This document shows, piece by piece, positions 21,089 to 31,439 of a stretch of DNA of 64,000 bases. The position numbers and the translations under genes were made by a program. This stretch comes from Dipteris shenzhenensis. Its lineage: Eukaryota; Polypodiophyta; Polypodiopsida; Gleicheniales. The notes below the pieces were generated by a model. It searched no databases, was not told the origin of the DNA, and saw nothing but the letters and a program-made list of their open reading frames with translations. The stretch's first letter is position 1, and the number at the start of each line of letters is the position of its first letter. Location: the NCBI GenBank assembly GCA_047967505.1, contig CM106539.1. One strand, written 5' to 3'.

Positions 21089-24067
21089 GAGAAGTGGAGG
21101 GGGACTTTCCCCTTGAAGATACTCCAGCACATACAGGATTGAGAATGGGTGAACCAAGTACCTCAACATCCCAATGCATTGCCCCTGTTGATGAGGCACG
21201 GAACTGGCGGTATCTCAACATTGGAAGTGAGGACCAACCCAGGCATTTGAAGTTAGCCACTTGGGTCTGGGAACATGACTATCTTCTAGCTGCAGTCACC
21301 GACCTTTTTAAAGAATTTGTGGATGTCTTTGCTTGGTCCTACAAGGATCTGAAGGGGGTGCCCGCTGATTTCATGGAGCATAGCATCGACTTATATCCCG
21401 ATGCAGACCCTGTGATTAAAAGTCCATACCGCATGAATCCCAACTACGGCAAGGCAGTCCAAACAGATATACAGAAAATGGAGCAAGCAGGATTAATCTA
21501 CCCAGTGGATTACTCCGATTGGGTCAGTGGAATTGTCATTGTACCCAAAAGAGAGACCGGCAAACTTAGAATATGTGTTGACTATCGGAGTTTGAATGCT
21601 GCAACACGACGTGATAGGTTCCCCCTTCCCTTCACAGATAGAGTGTTGGAGACAGTGGCAGGACATGCTTTATACTCATTCATGGATGGATATAGCGGGT
21701 ACAATCAAGTTCGAGTGAAAGAACAGGATCAGCCCAAGACTACCTTTGTCACTCAATGGGGAACATACGCCTACCGAATGATGCCCTTTGGACTATGTAA
21801 TGCCCCGGCAACCTTTCAACGACTTGTAACCAAACTCTTTCAAGAGAATATCGGCAAGTTTCTTGAGGTATTTCTAGATGACTTCTCTGTTTTTAATGGT
21901 AAATCGGCCTCCCATCTTGATCCGGCCATACAAAATGATCATCTACATAAGTTGAGATGGGTCTTTGATAAGTGCAGAGAAGTGCGCTTGTGTTTGAACC
22001 CTGACATATGTTTCTTTCTCGCACTCCGAGGTGTTCTCCTTGGTCATATTGTTTCTGCTGAGGGCATGACCACGGATCCCGCAAAGGTAGAGGTGATCAT
22101 CTCATTGCCCATCCCTCGTACACCCAAAGAGGTGAAGTCCTTCTTAGGGCATGTAGGATATTACCGAAGGTTCATACGTTTCTATGCCGACATTGCTATT
22201 GCACTGACAGAACTCCTACATCAAGACCGATCGTTTGTCTGGGCCACCCCACAACAACTAGCCTTTGATGATCTGAAGCATCGCCTCGTGAAGGCCCCCA
22301 TCCTCAGGCAGCCCGATTGGGATGTAATTTTTCATGTCCATGTGGATGCTAGTGGGTGGGCAGTAGGTGCTATACTGGCTCAACCTAACTAGGATACTAA
22401 GATTGATTTGCCCATATACTTCGCGAGTCGACAACTCAATGGAGCAGAACGCAATTACAGTACCACAGAAAGGGAGGGCCTCGGCATGGTTTATGCCATG
22501 ACCGAGTATCGTCACTACCTCTTGGGCAACAAGTTTGTGATCATCACTGATCATCAAGCTCTTAAGTATTTATTGAATAAGCCTACTCTTGGTGGCCGGA
22601 TAAGCCGATGGATTCTTCTTTTTCAAGAATTTGAATTCGACATTGTGGTGAGGGCTGGGAGACTGCATCAACCTGCAGACCACTTGTCCAGGTTACATTC
22701 CGAGGAACCAGCCAGTGGTATCACCGATGACTTACCCGATGCGGGCTTGTTCGGAATAACAGCACTACCTGATGAATGCCTATTTGCGGTGGACTGCTTC
22801 CCACCATGGTATGCCAACATAGTACACCTCTTGTCTACAGGTGGCTTTCCTCCAAGATTAACTCCAACAGAGAAACGCAAACGGATCCTTCAAGCTGCTC
22901 CTTTTAAGTTGATTGCAGGTCAATTGTACAAGCTTGGGAAGGATCAGATCTTGAGACGGTGTGTGCTTCCGCTGTGTGCTTCCGCACGAGACACAATCCA
23001 TTCTTAAAGAGGCACATGCTGGCATAGGTGGAGGGCATATGGCCTCAGATGCTACTGCTCGTAAGATCATGCGAGCAGGGTTCTGGTGGCCCAAGCTCTT
23101 CTGCGACTGCCATGTTCATGTGACCAGATGTGATTCATGTCAACGAGCGGGCCCCAAGCCTACAAGGCGTGAGTACCTCCCTCTCAAACCATTCACTCCG
23201 GTGCCTCCCTTCTATCGCTGGGGATTGGATTTCATTGGACCCATCTCTCCTGCCACACGCCGAGGGAACAAGTATGCTCTGCTTGCCACCGACTATGGAA
23301 CCAAATGGGTCGAAGCCAAGGCAGTCAAGAACTGTACAGCCCAGGTAGTAGCCACATTTCTATATGACCAGATCATCTCTCGGTTTGGTTGTCCTATTGA
23401 ATTGATAAGTGATAGAGGGTCTCACTTCCTAAATGACACCATTGTTGCACTAGTTCACTTGCTTCAAATAGTTCACAAATTTTCATCTTCCTATTACCCA
23501 CGTGCCAATGGTCTAGCTGAGAGCTCAAATCGCACAATGTGCGGGATCGTGCATCGACTTTGCCTAAATTCTTTAGCCGATTGGGACGACGTACTTCCAG
23601 CTGCTTTATTCGCCTATCGAACGGCTCACAAGGCCAGTACTGGGTATTCACCCTTCGAGCTGGTCTATGGATCGGAGGCCGTTATGCCTTATGAATTTCA
23701 TCTTGACACTCACAGGATTCTTTCAGACAAAAATGACAACCTTGAAGCCTGCACAATGGAACGCTTGTGGGATTTGGAAGCACTGGCAGAGCATCGACGT
23801 GAAGCAGTTTTCGCTCAAGAAGTTTGGCAGAAGCGACAAAAAGCTTGGCATGACCGGAATCTCAGAAAAAGGAATTTCAAAGTTGGAGATTTAGTACTCT
23901 TGTATTCCAGTAAGTTTCTCAAACACAAACCAAAGTTTGTGAGTGGTTGGACAGGTCCATTTTTCATTGCCAAGCTTATCCCAAGTGGCAGGAGTCTACT
24001 TGGCCACTTTGGAAGGCAGACTCCTACCTGCACTGGTGAATGGGTCACGCATCAAGAGGTACCATGA
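21060..24067 (+). pseudogene. pol of element 2: reverse transcriptase, RNase H and integrase (broken)
   Basis: RT spans about 21400-22000 with CVDYRSLNAAT, MPFGLCNAPATFQRLV and the catalytic FLDDFSVF (YXDD equivalent). The RNase H domain follows (HVDASGWAVGA, TTEREGL, ITDHQAL). A TAG at 22390-22392 lies inside it. Integrase begins with an HHCC finger (HAGIGGGHM ... CDSCQRAG), then a DDE core with D in GLDFIGP, D in ISDRGSHF and E in NGLAESSNR. It ends with a GPFFIAKLIPSG-type C-terminal module and no chromodomain. A 13-bp tandem duplication (22960-22972, 22973-22985) shifts the frame between RNase H and integrase. These enzymes would copy the RNA and insert the DNA; this copy is inactive as written. 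The Athila/Tat-like placement is inferred from motifs. Confidence 0.85.
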
Positions 24068-24079
24068 TCAATGAGAAAA

Positions 24080-24467
24080 CACCCTCCTAGTCCTTCTCCT
24101 TCCTGGTGACATCTTCTCCCTCTGAGTGAGGGCCACTTTCTCTTTCTACAAGGGTCCTCTTCTCTACCCCTAGTGTCACTTTCTCTCTCTACATGGCTCC
24201 TCCTCTCTCCCCTTGGTGCCAATTTTTCTCTCTAAATGGGTCCTTCTCTTTCCACCCGAGTGTCACTTTCTCTCTCTAAGTGAGCCCTTCATTTTTCACC
24301 CGAGCCACTTTCTCTCTCTAAGTGTGACCACCTTTTTTTTCATCCCGTGCCACTATCTCTCTCTAAATGACCACCCTTTAAATGCGGCCTCCCCTTTTCA
24401 CTCTGTGTCACTTTCTCTCTCTAACTACGGCCTCCCCTTTTCATCCTGTTTTACAAACTCCTTCTCC
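24080..24467 (+). repeat. CTCT-rich imperfect repeats downstream of integrase
   Basis: Loose repeats of a CACTTTCTCTCTCTA-type unit spaced 40-60 bp apart lead into the minisatellite. No coding signal. Confidence 0.6.
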
Positions 24468-25590
24468 TTCTACCTTCTCTCCAACTTCTACCTCTCTCTT
24501 ACAAAAACCTTCTCTTTCCACCCTATGTCCAACTTCTACCTCTCTCTTACAAAAACCTTCTCTTTCCACCCTCTGTCCAACTCCCTACCTCTCTCTTACA
24601 AACACCTTCTCTCTCCACCCTCTGTCCAACTTCTACCTCTCTCTTACAAAAACCCTCTCTCTCCACCCTCTGTCCAACTTCTACCTCTCTCTTACAAAAA
24701 CCCTCTCTTTCCACCCTCTGTCCAACTTCTACCTCTCTCTTACAAAAACCTTCTCTTTCCACCCTATGTCCAACTTCTACCTCTCTCTTACAAGAACCTT
24801 CTCTTTCCACCCTATGTCCAACTTCTACCTCTCTCTTACAAGAACCTTCTCTTTCCACCCTATGTCCAACTTCTACCTCTCTCTTACAAAAACCTTCTCT
24901 TTCCACCCTCTGTCCAACTCCCTACCTCTCTCTTACAACCACCTTCTCTTTCCACCCTATGTCCAACTTCTACCTCTCTCTTACAAGAACCTTCTCTTTC
25001 CACCCTCTGTCCAACTCCCTACCTCTCTCTTACAACCACCTTCTCTTTCCACCCTATGTCCAACTTCTATCTCTCTCTTACAAGAACCTTCTCTTTCCAC
25101 CCTCTGTCCAACTCCCTACCTCTCTCTTACAAACACCTTCTCTTTCCACCCTCTGTCCAACTTCCACCTCCCTCTTACAGACATCTTCTCTTTCCACCCT
25201 CTGTCCAACTTCTACCTCTCTCTTACAAAAACCCTCTCTCTCCACCCTCTGTCCAACTTCTACCTCTCTCTTACAAAAACCCTCTCTTTCCACCCTCTGT
25301 CCAACTTCTATCTCTCTCTTACAAAAACCTTCTCTTTCCACCCTCTGTCCAACTCCCTACCTCTCTCTTACAACCACCTTCTCTTTCCACCCTATGTCCA
25401 ACTTCTACCTCTCTCTTACAAGAACCTTCTCTTTCCTCCCTCTGTCCAACTCCCTACCTCTCTCTTACAAACACCTTCTCTTTCCACCCTCTGTCCAACT
25501 TCCACCTCCCTCTTACAGACATCTTCTCTTTCCACCCTCTGTCCAACTCCTACCTCTCTCTTACAAACACCTTCTCTTTCCACCCTTTGA
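24468..25590 (+). repeat. 48/49-bp pyrimidine minisatellite, about 23 copies
   Basis: The unit starts CCAACTTCTACCTCTCTCTT and ends TTTCCACCCTCTGT. One variant is 48 bp; a second, with CCAACTCCCTACC, is 49 bp, and mixing the two shifts the translation frame. The units are contiguous without spacers, so this is not a CRISPR array. A larger block (about 24900-25150) recurs at about 25330-25590, showing higher-order duplication. Long ORFs cross this region in several frames on both strands only because stop codons are rare in such sequence. Confidence 0.9.
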
Positions 25591-26940
25591 ACAGCCCCCC
25601 CCTCTCCCCCTTTACCACCACCCTTCCCCCCTCCTCCTCTCCTGCACACCAGCCCCCCCCTCTCCCCCTTTACCCACCACTCTCCCCCCCTCCTCCTCTC
25701 CTGCACAACAGCCCCCCCTCTCCCCTTTTACCACCACCCTTCCCCCCTCCTCCTCTCCTGCACACCAGCCCCCCCCCCCTCTCCCCCTTTACCCCCCTCC
25801 CTTCCCCCCCTCCTCTCTCCTACGCCACAGCCCCCCCTCTCCTCCTTTACCCACCACCTGTCCCCCCTCTCCTCTTCTACGCCACAGCCCCCCCCCTCTC
25901 CCCCTTTACCCCCCTCCCTTCCCCTCTCCTCTCTCCTACGCCACAAGCCCCCCCTCCCTCTCCTCCTTTACCCACCACCTGTCCCCCCCTCTCCTCTTCT
26001 ACGCCACAGCCCCCCCCCTCTCCCCCTTTACCCCCCTCCCTTCCCCTCTCCTCTCTCCTACGCCACAAGCCCCCCCCCCCCTCTCCCCCTTTACCCACCA
26101 CCTGTCCCCCCCTCTCCTCTTCTACGCCACAGCCCCCCCCCTCTCCCCCTTTACCCCCCTCCCTTCCCCTCTCCTCTCTCCTACGCCACAGCCCCCCCCT
26201 CTCCCCCTTTACCCCCCTCCCTTCCCCTCTCCTCTCTCCTACGCCACAGCCCTCTCCCCCTCTCCTGCGCTACAGTCCCCTCCCCCTCTCCTGCGCAACA
26301 GCCCTCTCCCCCTCTCCTGCGCAACAGCCCTCTCCCCCTCTCCTGCGCTACAGTCCCCTCCCCCTCTCCTGCGCAACAGCCCTCTCCCCCTCTCCTGCGC
26401 TACAGTCCCCTCCCCTTCTCCTGTGCACCAGTCCCCTCCCCCTCTCCTGCGCAACAGCCCCCTCCCCCTCTCCTGCGCAACAGCCCCCCCCCCCCCCCCC
26501 CTTTCCCGCTTTACCCACCACCCTTCCCCTCTCCCCCTCTCCTGCGCAACAGTCCCCTCCCCCTCTCCTGCGCAACAGCCCCCCCCCCCCCCCCCCCCCC
26601 CCCCCTCTCCCCCTTTACCCACCACCCTTCCCCTCTCCCCCTCTCCTGCGCAACAGTCCCCTCCCCCTCTCCTGCGCAACAGCCCCCCCCCCCCCCCCTC
26701 TCCCCCTTTACCCACCACCTTTCCCCTCTCCCCCTCTCCTGCGCAACAGTCCCCTCCCCCTCTCTTGCGCAACAGCCCCTCCCTGCTCTCCCTTTACCCA
26801 CCACCCTGCCCCTCCCCCTCTCTCCTGCGCAGCCCCCCTCTATCTGCCTACGTCCCCCTCTCTGGAGCAACTCTCCCCCCCTTCTCCTCCCTACACCCTC
26901 TGCATCACCTCCCCTCCTAGCTCCAGCCCCCCTCCTCCCC
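25591..26940 (+). repeat. C-rich repeat block with long C runs
   Basis: Degenerate repeats of CCCCTTTACCCACCACC and CCTCTCCTGCGCAACAG type units are separated by C homopolymers, the longest about 25 bases near 26580. The minus strand is therefore purine-only with many G runs. No coding or RNA gene is credible here; open frames come from base composition. Confidence 0.9.
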
Positions 26941-27171
26941 CCTAGTCTACATCCGTCTTTTTACTCTCCCTCTCCACCGACACCCCTTCCTCACTCTTTT
27001 CCTCTCCATCGAAGCATGGGCCTGTACTGGTGGCTCTGCTAAAGTATTCTCTCGTAGCAGATTCCGGGCTTAACCTCGACATCAACACCTCCTCCTCCCT
27101 CCTTGCCTCTCCAGACCTCGACATCGACACCCCCTCCGTACTCTTTTCCTCTCCATACGACGCCATCGTTC
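26941..27171 (+). other. Leader before the accessory ORF; no gene seen
   Basis: Pyrimidine-rich sequence continuing from the C-rich block, with a repeated CTCTCCAxACxxCGACATC phrase near 27075 and 27110. Nothing else recognised. Confidence 0.5.
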
Positions 27172-30033
27172 ATGCCTACCCGTGCCTCTTGCCACAAGTA
27201 CAAACCCAGATTACCCCGCGATACTTTATTCGTTGACTTCCATCGGGCTCGAGCAGGCCACACGACAGGATCGGGACCATCTTCCATGGCATCACTTGGC
27301 AAACGCACCACTGATGACCTGGGTGCCGGGTCTGCACCACAGAGCACTTCGAAACGACCTCGAGCAGCTGCAAATTTACCTCCCTCCGACAGGATCACTA
27401 TCATATCGGATGAGGAGCTATCCCCCTTTTCGAGTTCCTCTGATTCAGATCATGGAGGCTCTGACTATCTGCCCCCCACAGGTACAATCAAAACACCATC
27501 CAAGGCATGCAGTGGGCACAGTGGTCATAGTAACGGTGGTGGTGATTTGGCCCCACAAAGTACGGCTTGTGATCTTCCACCCCCAGCTTCATCCTCCTCG
27601 ATCATTCGGGTGGTTTTCAAACCTTTCCTCGATCCCACACTCAAGCTGTCTAGCATCTTGTCACCTGATGAGATAGCCCGCATGTCTCTCATGGAGTTTG
27701 ATGATGTCACACTTCCCCAGGTGGACGTCCAAATGTGTACTGCGTTCATTCAGTCTTATGACTTTGCAACAGACACATTCGGATTCTTGAATTCCCGTCA
27801 CATGTTCACTCCTAGTCTCGTATCCACATATCTCCGTCTTCCCACACTTCCCTTTTTGCCACCTCACACCGGCTCACCCACATTCCTGTCCTTCTTGTCT
27901 ACCTGTAAAAGTCATCGCAGAGGACATGAGTGCAAGAAAGTTCTCGAGGGAAACAGCCGAGAGGCGCTTCTAGCGAGGTATTTGTTCACACACTTCTACT
28001 CTGCCCCAGGCCACTTCTTCATCACCAAGGCGATCCATTCTGCCTTAGACTCCATTCTCTCGGTCACTCCCTATGATTTTGCCTCACTCTTCTACTCTGC
28101 CTTTCGTAACACAGTTCGCAAGCGTCGGGGCACATATACTTGTACTTGTGGGCCCCACCTCACCTTCTTACTTCATCAGTGGAAGGCCAACCCTCCTTCC
28201 ATTGTCACAGGTCGCCTCCCTTCATCATCTCTCTCCCCTCCTGTCACCCCCTCTTCCACATCGTTCACTGTCACTTCCAGTGTTCCTTCCCCCGGGACTG
28301 CCTCTTCTCCTCTTTCGCTCAGGAGGACACCTCGGCGAGCGCCACCTCATGAAGTCTACACCGGAGCTTCTTCAGTATATTCTGTTACCGGTGCCACAGG
28401 GTTACCATCAGTGACATGTCTTGTATCTCCATCAGTCATGCCCGTGCCAGGACTTGCCTCTCCATCAGTCACACTTGTCCAGGTTGCACCAGGTACACCT
28501 CCTGTTGTACCAGTGACGACGACTGTTGTACCCGGGACTTTCTCGACAGGTGTATTGTTACGGAGGACTGCAGCTGTTTCGTCTTCACTCCCTACCACTT
28601 TCACCGATGCAGTCATCACCACAGTTCAGGCGACCTCTGACCATGTTTTGGACCAGGTGTTGGACCTGAATCTTAGCCTGGGACCCGACTCCCACTCCCA
28701 CGGGCTTTCTCAGGAGATGTCATCCCAGGGTGTACTTCACATTTCGGCCTCCCCAGGCAGAGACAGGACTAGAGACGGGAGTGGGAGCCCCTCTCGCGGA
28801 GATGCTCCATCGGCCACTTCAGCATCAGAGGAGGTATTTGAGGGAGGGATTCTGCCCAAATCTGTGGATTGCCCACCCCTTCATGAGAATGATATGTTCA
28901 CAGCTTACATAGCTGCTTCATCGGGCCCACCTCTTTCAAATATTTCCCTGGTGGAAAAACAGAATGAAGATTACAGCCAACTACTATCTGTCCTTCACAA
29001 AAAACGCTCACCAGTATGTGGGGAAGAGGAGGATCTCACTCAAATCTTCACCATTCCCTTGCAGGATTGCCTCGCACAGAACAAAAAGATCTCCAGGGCC
29101 CCGACATGTTTTGTGCACTTGGACAAATTGGCACCTACAGGAAACCTGTCAACAGAGGAAGAGGGAGCTCTCCGTAACATGTTTGAGGAATTGGGGGACG
29201 TCATTAATTTGGCAGACAGGATGAATTACAGCGACAGGTATGCGTGGATGAAAAGGTCCCTGCATCTTGCTCAGCGTATCATGGACGACACCTTCACGCA
29301 GCTTGGGACAGCGGTCTTCAATTCTATAGGTTATGCTCATAAGCTCCTCTCTCAACAGCAACATCTAAAGTTAGAATTCGAGAGAGCTCAGGCAGCCCAG
29401 CAGCGCGCCACTAGTGTGACACTTCGACAACAGGAGGAAAGATGGCAGAAAGAGAAGGACTCAGCAATACATGAGCGTGACATCGCTTGGAATATTCAGA
29501 AGGCTGCCCTTGAGGATCGCCTCCATAATCACAGGCAGGAATGGGAAGCAGCAATGACATCTTTACGCAGCCAACATGCTGCAGCTCTGGCAACTTTGCA
29601 CAGCCAGCATGTCACGGAGGTGACCAGATTTCACCAGGAGATTACCAAGTTAAAAGAGTCTTTGTCTTCCTCCGAGATTGCCAAAGAAAAATCAGAATCC
29701 AGAGTGGCTGAATTGGAAAAGAAGCGTTCATCCATAGAGGAAGAATTCACAGCTCTTCGGATGCAGTTGGCCACCCTCCAGACTTCCCAGTCCACCTTGC
29801 AAGAGCAAAAGGATCATTACTACCGGCGATACCACCGATATAAAGACAAGTATGAAAATCTGAGAAATGTGATGGACACGCTTGAGTGTGAGGAGGAAGC
29901 ACCTCATCCACAGATACCTATGACTGAGCCAGAGAAAAGGGATGTGCAAAAAGCCACAGAGCCAAATACGAAGGCGGAAGAGGAGAAGGCAGAGGAACAG
30001 GCTGCAGCTTTACCACCCTCCGTAATCTCATAG
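27172..30033 (+). CDS. Intact accessory ORF of element 2, about 953 aa, with C-terminal coiled coil
   Basis: The ORF lies between pol and the 3' LTR, where Athila-type elements carry their extra gene. The frame opens upstream at 27103 without an ATG. ATG 27172 is the first, and ATG 27286 (CCATGGC context) is an alternative. Visible in order: a basic KRPR patch that may be a nuclear signal (near 27355), an acidic Ser-rich stretch, and a folded-looking region (about 27616-28195) containing FTPSLVSTYLRLPTLPF and HFFITKAIHSAL...RKRRGTYTC. That pattern resembles the domain found in plant transposon-associated proteins. A long Ser/Thr/Pro/Val-rich linker follows, then a strong heptad coiled coil (about 29340-29890) and an acidic tail. 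No signal peptide or membrane segment is evident, so it is not a classical envelope. Function is unknown. It is striking that it is unbroken while gag and pol are not. Confidence 0.75.
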   Translation: MPTRASCHKYKPRLPRDTLFVDFHRARAGHTTGSGPSSMASLGKRTTDDLGAGSAPQSTSKRPRAAANLPPSDRITIISDEELSPFSSSSDSDHGGSDYLPPTGTIKTPSKACSGHSGHSNGGGDLAPQSTACDLPPPASSSSIIRVVFKPFLDPTLKLSSILSPDEIARMSLMEFDDVTLPQVDVQMCTAFIQSYDFATDTFGFLNSRHMFTPSLVSTYLRLPTLPFLPPHTGSPTFLSFLSTCKSHRRGHECKKVLEGNSREALLARYLFTHFYSAPGHFFITKAIHSALDSILSVTPYDFASLFYSAFRNTVRKRRGTYTCTCGPHLTFLLHQWKANPPSIVTGRLPSSSLSPPVTPSSTSFTVTSSVPSPGTASSPLSLRRTPRRAPPHEVYTGASSVYSVTGATGLPSVTCLVSPSVMPVPGLASPSVTLVQVAPGTPPVVPVTTTVVPGTFSTGVLLRRTAAVSSSLPTTFTDAVITTVQATSDHVLDQVLDLNLSLGPDSHSHGLSQEMSSQGVLHISASPGRDRTRDGSGSPSRGDAPSATSASEEVFEGGILPKSVDCPPLHENDMFTAYIAASSGPPLSNISLVEKQNEDYSQLLSVLHKKRSPVCGEEEDLTQIFTIPLQDCLAQNKKISRAPTCFVHLDKLAPTGNLSTEEEGALRNMFEELGDVINLADRMNYSDRYAWMKRSLHLAQRIMDDTFTQLGTAVFNSIGYAHKLLSQQQHLKLEFERAQAAQQRATSVTLRQQEERWQKEKDSAIHERDIAWNIQKAALEDRLHNHRQEWEAAMTSLRSQHAAALATLHSQHVTEVTRFHQEITKLKESLSSSEIAKEKSESRVAELEKKRSSIEEEFTALRMQLATLQTSQSTLQEQKDHYYRRYHRYKDKYENLRNVMDTLECEEEAPHPQIPMTEPEKRDVQKATEPNTKAEEEKAEEQAAALPPSVIS

Positions 30034-30376
30034 AAGGGTTGATACATGGCTGTTGGTGTTTGGGTTTTTTTTTGCACTGTTAGATTTTGCCAAGCTGTTT
30101 GGCCCTCACTGTAAATATCAGTGTTTTACCTCAAGATGTACTCAGTTTTTTCTGCAATTTTCCATGCTGTCCCTTATAATACAGCAGTTTATTTTTCACG
30201 TTTCAACTTAATACAAATCTTGGATTACTCCCACGGCCAACCACATGGTCTGTACTCTTTCCTTTTCCCACTCCATCACCATATCAATGGTTTGTAAGTT
30301 CATTTTTATTTTTCGTTGACGGATTCGTCCTCCCTTTCTATTCACCGGGACGGTGAATGATCGTGGCGGGGGAAAC
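30034..30376 (+). other. 3' untranslated region of element 2 with polypurine tract
   Basis: No ORF. The last bases before the LTR are GGCGGGGGAAAC (30365-30376), a plausible polypurine tract for plus-strand priming. The rest is AT-rich and unremarkable. Confidence 0.6.
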
Positions 30377-31052
30377 TGTTACCTTATCACACGACCACCT
30401 GTCGACAGGCGTTGACGACATCTGTTGACCACATGTTGACCATGTGTCAACACAAGTTAGCCACGCAATCACACAGGTTCATCCAGGAGTACTGTCCGAG
30501 GCTGTCAACCACAGGTCGACACAGGTCAACCAGGAGTACCGTGTCCAAAGTGATCTCATCAAGAGCTGCACACCTGGAGAGTAAGCTTAGCACATGGAGC
30601 AGTCAGGAGTATTTATATTTACACAGTGGTTCAGTGATACAGTGGTGCAGTGGTGCGGTGAACCAGCTCACCTGCACTTGGAGAATTTATACCATCAGGC
30701 TGGCGAGTCAAGGAGTCAGAAGTCACCTGGGGACACGTCCAGTGATATGTACATTGGCCAACTCGGTCACTTTCTCATCTCTCTTGTCTCTTCCGGATAC
30801 GGGGATTGTTCACCAGTGTAGGATTTTCTTATTTTGCTTATGTTGTGGAGTTCACCGGTGATTGTCATTAAGCATAGTGCACTCGTATGTCGTCGTTCAC
30901 TGCAGTATAGCATACGACACTCGCACACTACTGCACGGTGCGCTCTGCACGATCCATTGCATTAGAGCATTGCAAAACTCATGCTTCTCACGCCAGTGGC
31001 CTTTGGCCTCCGGTAACACCTCGGGAAGGATAGGAACCCCTCCCCTCAAACA
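30377..31052 (+). repeat. 3' LTR of element 2 (676 bp, internally deleted relative to 5' LTR)
   Basis: Starts TGTTACCTTATC and ends CCCTCAAACA, followed by CTCTC (31053-31057). It aligns to both ends of the 5' LTR but lacks about 430 bp in the middle, including both copies of the boundary after CGAGTCA.GGAGTCA. Scattered substitutions also separate the two LTRs, so the element is older than the gag-only one. Confidence 0.9.
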
Positions 31053-31415
31053 CTCTCAAGCATTGTGATTGGCATGCTATTCTGTGGCCAGGCCAGATTA
31101 TTCAACCGGAAAATATAGTAAGACACTTGGGCTATCCTATTGGCTAGAAAATCAGCAATAAGCAACAAATGTCGTGGGTGTTCAACAAAATTCAGGACAA
31201 ATTAGAATATTGGAAGATCTCCACTTGGCCTCTGCATGTACGGCTTCGAATTGTCCAGTCTATTGTTCTAGCTTATGTCCAGTTCTACCTTCCTCTATTA
31301 CATTGGTCATCTCGAGATCTCACATCTTTTATGTCTCAAGCCATGGAGATTTTTTGGAAAACCAAGCTTCATAAAAAAGCTTTACGGTTGCTCAAAATGG
31401 ACTTGCTTTGCTCAA
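31053..31415 (+). pseudogene. LINE B ORF2, second part after element 2
   Basis: Continues exactly where ORF2 stopped at 12996: the HCDWHAILWPGQI region, then WPLHVRLRIVQSIVLAYVQFY and KALRLLKMDLLC. An in-frame TAG replaces TGG at about 31145 (GWK to G-stop-K). Similarity ends at about 31415 at GCTCA, where an AACCAAG and GT tract follow instead of the remaining 1.2 kb. Confidence 0.85.
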
Positions 31416-31439
31416 CCAAGTGTGTGTGTGTGTGTCTTC

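Larger units (their letters stand above)
12997..31052 (+). mobile_element. Element 2: 18-kb Ty3/gypsy retrotransposon with an extra 3' ORF
   Basis: The element is bounded by TGTTACC...CAAACA repeats and CTCTC duplications. Its order is LTR, primer site, gag, four tandem protease copies, acidic linker, RT-RNase H, integrase, pyrimidine repeats, a large extra ORF, purine tract, LTR. The RT motif FLDDFSVF, the GHVGYYRRFI block and the absence of a chromodomain resemble the Athila/Tat branch rather than chromoviruses. Athila elements also carry an additional ORF in the env position. At 18 kb it is far longer than most plant gypsy elements. gag and pol carry stops and frameshifts, but the extra ORF is intact. 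Confidence 0.9.
10578..31435 (+). mobile_element. LINE B: 5'-truncated L1-like LINE split by an 18-kb LTR element
   Basis: The copy begins inside the last 42 codons of ORF1, directly after a GT tract. It continues through ORF2 to 12996, is interrupted by element 2 (12997-31052), and resumes at 31053 with the 5-bp duplication CTCTC. It stops abruptly at about 31415, where a short AACCAAG joins (GT)8 (31420-31435). About 1.2 kb of ORF2 and the usual 3' UTR are missing at that point, so its 3' end is internally deleted. Confidence 0.85.

Noticed and set aside
24468-25590. Regular 48-bp repeat as a possible CRISPR array
   Set aside because: Units are contiguous with no unique spacers, there are no cas genes, and the context is a eukaryotic retrotransposon.
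24213-26945. Very long plus-strand ORF of 910 codons, with other long ORFs in overlapping frames
   Set aside because: The region is pyrimidine-only tandem repeat in which stop codons are rare; several frames on both strands stay open at once and encode the same repetitive peptides.
27172-30033. Large intact ORF as a host gene captured between elements
   Set aside because: It lies within the LTR and CTCTC duplication boundaries of element 2, in the position where related elements carry an extra ORF, so it is treated as an element gene.
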